From Cercospora beticola (Eukaryota; Ascomycota; Dothideomycetes; Mycosphaerellales; Mycosphaerellaceae), in the NCBI RefSeq assembly GCF_033473495.1, contig NC_088936.1, positions 4,898,001 through 4,962,000 of the forward strand: a DNA stretch of 64,000 bases, in the 5' to 3' direction. This document shows positions 12,251-22,357 of this stretch, in pieces (within the stretch, counting starts at the first letter, position 1; each line of letters begins with the position of its first letter). A model generated the notes under the pieces. That model made no database searches. It worked only from the letters and a program-made list of their open reading frames with translations, and had not been told where the DNA came from. The position numbers and the translations under genes are program-made.

Positions 12251-13299
12251 GATAGAATAATTTTTATCTAGATATTATTACTTCTTAATATAGTTAGTTC
12301 CTTTTAGACTATATCCTTCTATATATATCTCTATTTAGGATTCTAAATTGCCTCTTTATAGGACTTTAGAATAGGTATCTCTTATCTCTATATAGAGACT
12401 TAAGGAGTAATTACTATAAATATAGACTTCTAAATCTCTAATAGAGCTTCCTAAATCTACTTCTATTCTTAGCTTTAGACTTAGCTTAGGAATATCTTAT
12501 AATACTTAGTACTAGGCTTCTCCTTTTATCTATATTCTTTCTATTTCTTCTAAAGTACTTATTTTATTACTATACTATAAGCTTTTAGCTCTAGGCCTAG
12601 TCCTTTATTTAAGATAGATCTCCTTCTCTTTTAGCTATAAGTTTAGTCTTAGTTCCTCTTCTAATCTCTATTTTCTTATAGGTCCTACTATATAATATTT
12701 AATCCTTTTACTTTAGAATATAGTCTTCTACTAGTACTAGAACTAGCTTATCTATTAGCTTTCTAGCTTAGCTTAGGTAGTTTAGTAGTTCCTCTTTTCT
12801 TCTACTAGAGTTATAGTTCTCTAGAGTTTTCTTCTTCTAGATTCTCTATCCTCTAGTACTTCTCTTTATTCTTTAGTAGAGATAGTAACTATATAAAGAG
12901 TATTTAGCTAGGACCTATAGGTTTAGTTACTATAGCTATAAGTATAGTAGCTATAGAAGGTATAACTACTATTAGCTTCTTTAGAGGTCTACTAACTAGG
13001 TTTCTAATAGATATACTACTTACTTAATTAAGCTTAGGAATATTTAGCTCTATATCTTCTCCTTTCTTATACTTAAACTAAGTAGTAGTATTATAGGCTT
13101 TAATAGCTTTTATATTAGGCTCCTAGAAGAGCTATATTTTAGTAGTATTAGGAATATATCTAATAAATATAGTATCTTTACTTCTATTTATTAGTTTATC
13201 TAATCTTATCTCTACTAGCTAGGACTTAGGATCTATATAGACTACTACTTTATAACTCTAAACTCTAAAGTATAATACTAAGAGTTAAATATCTAAAAA

Positions 13300-13720
13300 G
13301 GCTTCCTTAGGTAATACTTTAAATCTATTAATTTCTAGGCTATTAGGAAGAGAATTTCTAATAACTATATAGGCTACTAAAGCTTCTAGCTAGAATTTAA
13401 TAGATATATAGATATCTTCTAGTATTGCTCTTATATAGTTTTTAGAAGTTTAGATTAACCTCTTAACTACTCTATTCTAGATAGAGTTATATACTTTAGT
13501 TATATAGAAGAAAATTCTATATTCCTTCTTCTACTACTTTAGTATAGTAAGAAGCTCTCTTACTCTATTACTCCTTATAATCTAGAGGGAGTTTCCTAAT
13601 TATAGCTTAGCTTTTACCTTCTAGTCTTTAAGAATACTTAGTATATTTTCTCTAGACTTTATTAGGAAAGTCTATTTCTTTCTTAAGAAGTTATTAATAA
13701 TCTTAAGCTACTATTTATAT
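13300..13720 (-). pseudogene. Relict Ty1/copia integrase core
   Basis: The minus-strand frame reads IRSNRVRELL, where the usual R-S-D-x-G-x-E-F motif is expected, then YNSIQNRVVKRLIQT and RNSLPN. The second aspartate of the DDE triad is now asparagine (AGT AAT at 13,567-13,572). This would have joined the element's cDNA to chromosomal DNA. Confidence 0.75.
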
Positions 13721-16016
13721 CCTAATCTTAAGATAGGCAAAGGACTATAGATATTAATAGAGACTAGAGATAACTTTTAAGGTTTTCTCTTAGTTTCTTT
13801 TCTTCTATATTTCTTTATTTTTGCTAAGGAATATACTCTATAAAGTTAGTATTCCTTTAGAATAGGAATCTAAGCCTTTAAGTTAGATACTTTATATAGG
13901 TTTCTAAGAAGATTCTCTCTAAAATATATAAGTCTTCTATACTAAAGCTCCTACTATTCTTAAGTCTTTTCTTAGGTTTTAAAAGTATAGACTTTATTCT
14001 CTTATTTTTAATTAAAGTATAATATTATAAGCTTCTATAATATATTATTAATCTCCTTAATAAATAGTACTTCTTCTAATAGTTTTATCTAGATAACTAG
14101 TTTCCTAGATAATAAAATAAGTATAAATTTTAGTAGTTAAATACTATACTACTAGCTAAATTAGCTCTAAGAAATAAGATTTACTTCTAGACTAGATATA
14201 AAGAGAATATTTTTAAGAATAATCTATTTTTCTCTTTTTCTACTTATTACTATATTTCCTATATATATAGCTATTAGATAGCTACCTCTAACCTTAATTT
14301 ACTTTTTCTTCTAAAGAGGTTTTAGTTCTTTAAAAAGTAATTCTTAGTTAGTTATATATAATAAAGTATAGGAGTTAAGTAGCTATTTTAATAGTATATA
14401 CTTGCTTTTTATTTCTATAGTTAAGTATATAACTTTATTAATATTATTATCCTCTAATAGAAATTAAGATACTTTAAATACTACAGAAAGCTCTATATTT
14501 TCTTAAGTAGTATATACTTTCTTAGAAAACTTCCTTAGAGTTTATTTCTTCTTAAAAGATTAGACTTTTAAGTTAAGTTTCTTTACTATTTCTTTTAATA
14601 CTTCTCTATCTAGTAAAGATCTCCTTCTAAGTATATTCTCTCTAAGTAGTATTCTTCTCTTCTCTATTCTACTAGTCTATTTTAAGTTAATAGTTCTCTT
14701 AGCTTTATTAAAATATAAATATTTAGTAATACTTCTAAAATACTTCTCCTTATAGAAGTAGTATTTTAGCTTTATACTTTAGATTTCTCTTTCTTTAGTA
14801 AATATTACTATTTCTTATAACTAGTATCTATACTATATTAATTTCTTTACTTTAAAAAGTTAGAGGATTTCTTTAGAGTTTAAGTTCTTCTAAGCTTAGA
14901 TAGTCTACCTTATACTCTTATACTTAGCTAGAAGTATAAAGAGTAGATACTTAATCCTTATATTAGGAGTTTTATAGTATAACTCTCTCTAGTTAATCTC
15001 TATAATTCTTCTTCTAAAATTACTAAAGTAGACTTATAATTTCCTAATTATATCCTCTAGTTCTATTTTAAAGATTATAAATTCTTAGATAATAGCTATT
15101 ATATATACCTATTAGACTTTACTATATTTCCTATATAGCTTTATTTAGATATTATATACTCTTATTATATTTATTACTTTATTTTAGTTATTTATATAAA
15201 GACTTTCTATTAGGATATAGATTGTCTTTATATTATTCTTCTACTATTTTAGACTAAACTCTAAAAATATAGTATTTTTCTTTTTATTTAATAAAGCTTT
15301 AGATACTTTAGCTTTAGCTAAAGTAGATACTAATAATCTTTTTAAGTCTAAAATTATCTAGAAGATTTCTTTTTCTCTAAGTATATTCTTCTATAGCTTA
15401 AACTATAGTCTCTAGTTCTCTTTTATTAGAATTAGTATTCTCCTTCTATTTAATTTACTTATTAAATCTATTTCTATAAAATTAAATAAATAAATTTAAA
15501 CTCTAGAAATATAAGCTCTTTTAATCTAATTAGTAGCTTCTAGATTTCTACTTTCTCTAGTTACTAAGACTCTTCTCTTTTAGCTAAAGTATCTAAAGAT
15601 TCTTTTCTTTTATAGAAGTTAGTTAGATTCTTAAGTAGAGAACTTCTAAAAAATCTATTTTCTTAGAAAAGTACTACTAGCTAGTTCTAAAGTATTAGTA
15701 GTACTTAGTACTTAGGCCTAGTCTTATCTACTTAGGTACTATAGTCTAAAGCTAATTCTTTCCTTTTTATACTTTTTTAGTATACTTCTCTTTTAAAGTA
15801 GAGTATATCTTACTAGACTTTTCTCTATTTTACTTACTTTTTTAGAAACTTCTAGCTTATAACTAGGATCTTCTAAAGCTTTAAAGTAGTATAGATAGAA
15901 TATACTTCTAGTCTCTCTTATACTCTTTTTCTACTTCTTTATCTAATTAATACTATAAGTCCTATAAGAGATAATATATATTACTTTAAAGATAAGAAAG
16001 CTAACTCTTACTACTT

Positions 16017-16181
16017 AGAGCCTCTCTATAAACCCGAGCTTATAACCTATTAAATTATATTCTCGTAGATACTCGTCGAATAGATATAATATAGTAGAAG
16101 TAGAGATAATAAGTAGGAACTAACCGAGTTAATTATGTTAGTTAGTTACAGGTTGCATCTTACTCCTAAGATAGGCATTAG
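16017..16181. other. Transition from RIPed repeat to normal host DNA
   Basis: CpG returns at about 16,030, but CA and TG stay scarce to about 16,130. This looks like a remnant of the outer repeat into which the copia element inserted. From about 16,140 base use becomes normal. No gene is seen. Confidence 0.5.
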
Positions 16182-16212
16182 CTAGGTTATATAACCTAGT
16201 GTTATATAACCT
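16182..16212. promoter_or_regulatory. 18-bp perfect palindrome with an adjoining repeat upstream of the first secreted-protein gene
   Basis: ctaggttatataacctag at 16,182-16,199 equals its own reverse complement. The core gttatataacct is repeated directly at 16,201-16,212. It lies about 225 bp upstream of the start codon of the first cysteine-rich gene. It may be a transcription-factor site or a leftover of a repeat end. The palindrome is observed and the role is inferred. Confidence 0.5.
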
Positions 16213-16423
16213 ATGTTACCTAATCCTAATCCCTAAAGTGTCTCTCAGAATGTCCAACTGGACTGCACTTTCCAACAGTATATATATGTATGACTCTCAC
16301 TTGCTGCTGCTTGTTCTTGCCATCCATCTCCAAGACAGCTTCGATCAACAACACCTCTACCCAGCAGATTTACCTCTAGCAACGACCACTCGAAAAAACA
16401 GAAACCCGACAACGACAGCAAAA

Positions 16424-17146
16424 ATGCAATTCACAACCTTCGCCTTCGCCGCTGTGCTTCTGTAGGGAACCTCACACCCTTCCGACTGTGCGAATCCTCA
16501 ACAAATGCTGATTCCTGACCTTGCAACAACAGCAGCCCTCTGGCCCTCGCCCAGGCTCCCGCTTCCAGCTTCGGTGTTCCAAACCCGAATGACATCGCTG
16601 AAGTCGATTACTGCCAATGTGTTGGTATGAAAATCCCTTCAATCACAGAGCCAAGTTGAAAAGAAAGGACGACCGATTTCTAACGCTTTTGATGAACTGC
16701 TTAGGTTTCACCGGAGCACCCAACGACGTTCCAAATAATCAGTATACCGACAAAGTCTGCATGGGCTGGGCGGGAGCACTTTCTATTATGAATGGCAGCT
16801 TCCGGCAGGTAAGTTTCTCTTTTTTCTCTCCTCTCCCTCCTCCTCCTCGTTATTCATATTGCTACTATACCAGTGGTCGTACAATTGTCCTCTCCCTTCT
16901 CATAGTCATCGAAAGACTCTTTCCATACCCTTGCCTGCATCGGCCACATCCAAAAAGACAAGAACGTTGACTAATCGCAACACACAGTGCACCAACGTCA
17001 GTCCCGACGCTATTACCGGTTTCAGCAACACTTGCGCTTCCTACGGAGAAGCTGGTGCGAGGGGTGCGAAGTGCTGTAAGAGAGGACAAGCTTGGAGCGA
17101 ATGCCAGATGGTGATTCCAGGAGAGAATGGCGGAAAATGCTCCTGA
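16424..17146 (+). CDS. Small secreted cysteine-rich protein, paralogue 1 of 3 (candidate effector)
   Basis: Four exons are proposed: 16,424-16,461, 16,533-16,624, 16,705-16,808 and 16,988-17,146. They join to 130 aa. The product starts MQFTTFAFAAVLL and continues with a hydrophobic signal-peptide core ending near ALA-Q. The mature part has the spacing YCQCVG, VCM, CTN, TCASYG, KCCKRGQA, EC, plus an extra C-terminal cysteine not present in the two paralogues, nine in all. Intron phases are 2, 1 and 0, the same as in the next two genes. Exon 2 could also begin 3 nt later because the acceptor is AGCAG. Function is unknown. Size, signal peptide, cysteines and position beside RIPed repeats fit an apoplastic effector or a surface-active protein, but I recognise no named family. 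Confidence 0.75.
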
Positions 17147-17460
17147 TTGATTGATTGAAGCACAGCTGCGGTCTCGTATAGACTTAGTACCTGATTTGTG
17201 GGGAAAGAGAAAGAGAGAGAGACACTAAGGGGACCACTTCTGATGTGGAGCTGAAACTAGAGGGACCGATTCTGCCGCTTTCGGATCTATACATGATCAC
17301 AAACTCCGCGCGTTCCTCGTCATTACGATCCTTAAAATAGAAATTGAGAAAAGCAGGAACGAATGTCACTTGTATAACTTTCCTGTTTTCGCTGTTCTTC
17401 TGTCATACTTTCTTTACGCTGATTGGACTGAGGATCGCACTGCCGACAACCTTCTTCAAG

Positions 17461-18045
17461 ATGCAATTCACCACTGTCGCTTTCGCTGCTGCGGCGCTTT
17501 TGTATGTGCGCTACATAAATGACACAGGAGAAGAACGATCGCTAACGTGAACGCTTGGACAACAGCAGCCCTCTGACTCTCGCTCAACTTGGCCGTGCTG
17601 GAACGTCCCCAAGTGAAGACAGTATCGCAAGTGCAGACTACTGCCAATGCGTCGGTATGTAGTAGCAAGCTGGCGGTACTCTTCACCAGTCGACTAACAT
17701 TCCCTTCTTCCTCAGGCTCCTTCGCTTTCCCCGACGAATCTCCTAACCAACCTCTCACCGAACTGGTCTGCAACGCTTTCCAAGGCAACAGGACCGATGT
17801 GGATGGATATGCTCAGGTAAGATCTTTCTTCCCACTTCACACACCTCCTGTTGTCACATCGGACATAGTGCTGATTCTGTCATTCTTTGACACTGTAGTG
17901 CTTCGGCGTAAGCCCTCCCAACTCCGGCTTCTCCAACTTCTGCGCCTCCTACGGAGACAACGGCGCCAGAGGCGCTCGATGCTGTAGCCAAGGCCAAGCA
18001 TACAAGGATTGCCATGTGATCATTCCGGGTATCAATGGAAAATAA
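17461..18045 (+). CDS. Small secreted cysteine-rich protein, paralogue 2 of 3 (candidate effector)
   Basis: Exons 17,461-17,501, 17,566-17,654, 17,716-17,816 and 17,899-18,045 give 125 aa. The signal peptide starts MQFTTVAFAAAAL. Eight cysteines follow the family spacing: YCQCVG, LVCNAF, CFG, FCASYG, RCCSQGQA and DC. The block FCASYG-x2-GARGARCC is nearly identical to the neighbours. All splice sites are GT-AG, and intron phases 2, 1, 0 match both paralogues, which supports tandem duplication from one ancestor. It begins 315 bp after the first gene ends. Role unknown; secretion is inferred from the N-terminus. Confidence 0.78.
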
Positions 18046-18424
18046 GCAGACTGGAGGCCGGTTCGGAGAAGGCCTTTTCTTGTTTTGGTCTGGAGTCTTA
18101 TGTCTCATTGTAGTAAGTTTTGCTACAGTAAGGAGGTCATTTGACACTTTTGGGGAAGTGCCAAGTCATACCGCTAGGACGTATACGTGTCAGACCGCAC
18201 AAAATTGGATAAATTGCCAGTTCCGAACGTCAAGGCTTCATTTTATCGAGAAAAGGCACGCGACCAGAAGGCTGAGCAGCTTACAGAAGTTTCTTGGCCC
18301 GAGTACCAAGCCTTTGACCCATGATTGTAGCCCTTAAGTTGGCCGATTCTACCGGGTCTTTGGTCTGATTCTGGTCCTCTTCTGGATTCTAGAATTCCCC
18401 ATGAGGAAGGGAGGTCCTTTTGTG

Positions 18425-18430
18425 TATAAA
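18425..18430 (+). promoter_or_regulatory. Candidate TATA box of paralogue 3
   Basis: tataaa lies 75 bp upstream of the start codon of the third cysteine-rich gene, a plausible distance for a fungal TATA element. This is a motif match only. Confidence 0.4.
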
Positions 18431-18505
18431 GTCCAGGTCAGGGACGGTGTGGAGGCCTGGTATTCGACACGCTTCGATTGGCATTGACCTTACAGTTCAG
18501 TAAAG

Positions 18506-19154
18506 ATGCAACTCACGAAATTCGCTTTTGCCATTGGGCTTTGGTGCGTACAGATCAATGTACGTGATGAAGCTTGACTTACCAGAAATAGGAGCTCAAT
18601 AGCCACTGCTCACCTTGCTGCTCGTCTTACGATTGCCGCTCCAAATCCGGATAGTGTTGCTGAGCAGGCTTATTGTCAATGTGTTGGTTCGTGGTCCACT
18701 CATCAACGCGGAGTTATTCTGATTGAGTATGAGGGATGAGAAGGAAGCTGACATTCTCTTTCTCACAGGCACCGCCAGGCCCGACGATGCGATTCCCGAT
18801 GACCTGCCCAACAAGGAAGTATCTGTAACAGCTTGCAATGCTTACTCAGGCATTCTATTCGATGTGGATGGGTTTCCGCAGGTAAGTGAGCAAGTCGTTC
18901 TCAGGTAATGGTCAGACGTGGCACTTCCGCTATGCTATGTCTGACAAATATCCGAACGAGGTTCGTGCGAGCAAGATCTTGTCTAACTTTTTTGTCTTTC
19001 GCAGTGCCAAGGCATAGACCCTACTGCGGTCTCTGGTATCGCCGCGTTCTGCGCTTCATACGGCGTAATCGGTGCCAAAGGTGCAAGATGCTGTACTGGA
19101 GGTCAGGCGTACAAAGACTGCGATGTTGTCATCGCGGGTCCCAACGAGCAATAG
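18506..19154 (+). CDS. Small secreted cysteine-rich protein, paralogue 3 of 3 (candidate effector)
   Basis: Exons 18,506-18,543, 18,592-18,686, 18,769-18,881 and 19,005-19,154 give 131 aa. The N-terminus MQLTKFAFAIGLW is a signal-peptide-like segment, ending near ATA. The eight cysteines keep the family order: YCQCVG, TACNAY, CQG, FCASYG, RCCTGGQAYKDC. The third intron again splits CAG from a TGC cysteine codon at phase 0. It shares DVDG-F/Y-x-Q with paralogue 2 and is the most diverged copy in the loop between the first CxC and the third cysteine. Four disulfides are possible. Function is unknown. Confidence 0.77.
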
Positions 19155-19883
19155 GAGGATCCGGCGGACTGCGATCTCTGCTCTCGGTATTCGGATACTC
19201 CGTGCTTTCCACGGAAGAAAGAGAAGACTTGATGAGAGACCAGGAGCGGGATTGCGGATCAGATGACAGATGATTACTGTCCTTGTCGTTAAGGTAGGGA
19301 TGACAGCTCAAACCGAAACCTTATCTGTTTGATCGCTCTCGGGACTGGCTGAGCGCTCACCGATTCGGCCCATCATCGTTGCTGTCGTTCTCATCGAACT
19401 TTCGAAAGACAGGTGACAGCTGCACGAAGCATGCCTTTTGCTGATGTTTGACTTTGCATCTTTTTGAAAGCGGTGCGATTTGCTAGATGGATGTTGCTCT
19501 GCCGAGGTCAAAGATGCTTCGTGCAATGCGACATTTTGGAACGCAATTGCATGGAACCATAGCCAGCGGATGATCAGATTCATCCAGGTTGGCCTTCTCT
19601 GGCTCATGATCAACCGCCTAGGTCAAGTTGTCTTATCAATCAGTACAGATCACCAATTCGTCAGTGTGCAGAAATCTAGATTTCGTCACCGAGCAAGCCT
19701 CACGACTGCGACCATGCCTGTAGAGCTTCCGTTTTATCCTCTCAGATTGGTAGGGTCTTACACTTCACCGCATGTTCTTCTCACTGCGATATAGAGAAGG
19801 TGTGTCGAACGACGAGACAATTGTCCATGCTGTGACAGAATAGAGATCCGGACCCTAGAATCATAGAAGCCAAGCCGAGCAAG
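19155..19883. other. Intergenic, no gene seen
   Basis: Short frames here have no recognisable domain and no splice pattern that joins them. The right part should hold the promoter of the MFS transporter. Confidence 0.6.
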
Positions 19884-21725
19884 ATGGCCACGTCCAATCA
19901 GCCGGAGCGACACCTGCGCGAAGATGAGCAAGAGCAAGATGAAGAGCAAGTCTTCAGCGACGACCGTAACGATCCACCGATTCGGCGAGTTATTGGTATC
20001 GTAGCCCTCATCGTCCTCGGAGAGAGTCTTGCGGCTACGATCTTATTTCCCTTCATCGTATTTATGGTCCGGTCATTTCCGCATATCGAAGAGGATAGAG
20101 TTGGGTGGTACTGTGGTTTGATCAGTACGTATTGTCTCAGGCAATGCTTTCTGCTGGCAGAAAGAGCCTCCACGCATTGGATGCATTCAAGAACACGACT
20201 GCTGATTCTTTCCCATCAGCTTCATCGTACTTCATTCCGCAGATGTTCCTCGCACCCGTTTATGGGCTCATAAGCGATCGGATTGGAAGGAAGCCGATTT
20301 TGATCTTCGGATTGCTGGGGGCGTCGATATGTACGTTTAGATTTGGAATGGCGCAGAGCTTGATGGCTGCCATGATTTCGAGGGCGTGTGCGGGATTCTT
20401 CAATGGTATGTTCCGGATTGCGCTGGTCGATGATAGGCTCATTCCTGGTTGCTGATTGTTGTATCACAGGCACAGCTCCTGTCTCTCGAAGCTGTGTGGG
20501 CGAGTTTGCGAACCAGGTGGGATTGAACAAGGCCAAGGCTATGGGGATTTTCGGGTTCTGTTTCTCGCTGGGCTCGATCATCGGTCCATTGATCGGAGGG
20601 TATTTGAGCAAGGTATAGTCCGTGTTCCGTCCACTGCGGAGAGTGTTTCCGTCGTACCATACTAATACCGTAGAGCAGCCTGACTTTAGTGGACCAGCGG
20701 GCGCCTTCGCAGAGTACCCGTACCTTCTGCCGTGCGCTGTGTTGACAGTGTACAATTGGTTCACAGCTCTTGTGACATTCTTCTGTCTACCAGAAACGAA
20801 TATACACCGGAAGCCACTACGAAAGGTCCAAGTTACGAAGCCGCCGGAGGAGCAACCATTGCTTCCATCATCAGAGAACTCTCGAAGTCGGGCACATGTG
20901 TCGGCTGTCTTTCTCATCATATTGGGACAAGGGTAAGCGACGCCACCGAGCACGTACGTATGTCTGGTTGACTAAATGTGACCGTAGTATTCTCGCCCTT
21001 CACGCCGTTGTCTTCGATGAGATGTATCCCGTGATTGCAGCGTCCGCTCCACCTATCGGATATGGCTTCACCGCGAAGCAAATCGCTCGCTCGCTGCTGG
21101 TTCTCGGTCCATTCGCAATCTTTACACAGCTCGTTTGTTATCCTTGGCTGAGCAAACGAGTCTCATATGTGAATTCGTGGCGGATTTCTTCAGTTTTGTT
21201 CTTGTTCATCTATGGCATCTTCCCTTTCATTCCTGGACCGCAGACAGCGCCGGCTTGGCTAGAGTGGACGTGCTTGCTTCTTGCACTTTCTGTCCGCATC
21301 GCAGGGCTGGTCATAGGGTATACGAGTATAGCGGTCTTGGTAAGTCTTATTCGCTGCTGGTCTACCTTCTCGCTCTTACTACAGCGAGCAAGTGGGCTGT
21401 TCACTGACAAAAGAACTCGCCATTCAGGTCATTGACATTGTACCACCTCAGCAGGTTGGTATGTATGTTGGCTTCTCGCAGACTGCAATGTCCGCAGGGC
21501 GAGCAATTGGTCCTGCGCTCGGAGGCATGGCATGGTCTTGGGGTCTTAGGAACAACCTGCCTGCGCCATGGGACGAGCATTGTCTGGTGAGTACCTTGGA
21601 CCCGTGTATCTGATGGGCGCCTTTCTAACGTAAGCAAGTATCTGTTGCAAATGTTCCTGGCGTGCTTGCAATTCCTGACATCATTTGGATTGAAGGCTGC
21701 TCGGGACTCGATGATGGCCAAGTAA
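19884..21725 (+). CDS. Major facilitator superfamily transporter (drug:H+ antiporter-1 / ZIFL-like)
   Basis: Seven exons (19,884-20,124; 20,220-20,405; 20,470-20,612; 20,679-20,932; 20,988-21,339; 21,428-21,586; 21,639-21,725) join in frame to 473 aa. An acidic cytosolic N-terminus precedes TM1 (VIGIVALIVLGESLAA). The MFS signature between TM2 and TM3 is visible as GLISDRIGRKPIL, and the second-half motif as GRAIGPALGG. A central loop carries PEEQPLLPSS. The last exon encodes the final helix (YLLQMFLACLQFL). It probably exports small molecules or metal chelates at the plasma or vacuolar membrane, but the substrate cannot be read from sequence. All introns are GT-AG and 53-95 nt. The acceptor of exon 6 (21,428) is the least certain. 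Confidence 0.85.
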
Positions 21726-22357
21726 GGAAGGCAGTCTCTTGATGGAAGTGGCCTGGCTTCTCCTTCCCCACGCTTGGGCGTACGCGCTTGCATTTTGACC
21801 CCTGTGACTGTGACTGTGGCTCGATAGAGTGCATCCTCAGGCAAACTACATGTACACCTCGTGAACAGAGGTTCAGCTTAGAAGAACCACTCCGGCAACA
21901 TGTCAACGCCGAAAGCTTCACGTCGGTCCAGAACCTGACAACACCGCGTGTCTTGGCGCTTGCTTTACACGACCCAAGGAAGGGAATGCTCAATTTCAGA
22001 GATGAGCTGCCTGTTACAACCACAATCAAGGTGCGTATTACTCTACCGGGTCATTTTCACGTGGCTCACTGAAGATATGGCTTTCGACATCCTAAAGACA
22101 TGCTTCGACCCCCGCTCCAGCATCTGGTTGGGAGTTGGTAATCCCGATCCACAGATTGGTCCTTCACTCGAAAAAGTCTGGATGGGCTCGAAATGTCTGT
22201 TACATTATGCTCCAATGATGATAGTCCTGGTCATGGTCGCCGAGTCGTGGGATTCGCACCCAGTCCATAAATTTCTGTTGGAATATTTCGTGTTCTGCTT
22301 TTGTCGATCGTTTTGACTCAAGTACACAAATAAGAACATATAGAGAATTCAATCAGG
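21726..22357. other. Intergenic, no gene seen
   Basis: No conserved protein segment is seen on either strand. Confidence 0.55.

Larger units (their letters stand above)
11552..16016 (-). mobile_element. Heavily decayed Ty1/copia retrotransposon
   Basis: On the minus strand, reading through stops, a copia pol is clear. Integrase lies at about 13,300-13,700 (YNSIQNRVVKRLIQT, then RNSLPN) and reverse transcriptase at about 11,650-12,250 (FKARLVIRSF, then a V-x-Q-V-D-I-N stretch, SLYRLKQ and YIDNILII at 11,779-11,790). The gag side lies toward 15,900. The order integrase before RT defines the copia superfamily. The whole block lacks CpG as well as CpA and TpG, in contrast to its left neighbour. 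Imperfect inverted sequences bound it: agtagtaaaagagttaagtt at 11,552 and agctaactcttactact at 15,999. No intact ORF remains. Confidence 0.8.

Noticed and set aside
1..16100. CRISPR-like or satellite array
   Set aside because: The apparent repetitiveness comes from the restricted dinucleotide set after RIP (TA, CTA, TAG), not from regularly spaced repeats.
20222..20953. 243-codon minus-strand ORF
   Set aside because: It is fully antisense to conserved exons of the MFS transporter and has no domain of its own.
22230..22275. Possible tRNA T-arm (reverse strand, gcgaatccc)
   Set aside because: No matching acceptor stem, D-arm or anticodon arm could be built around it.
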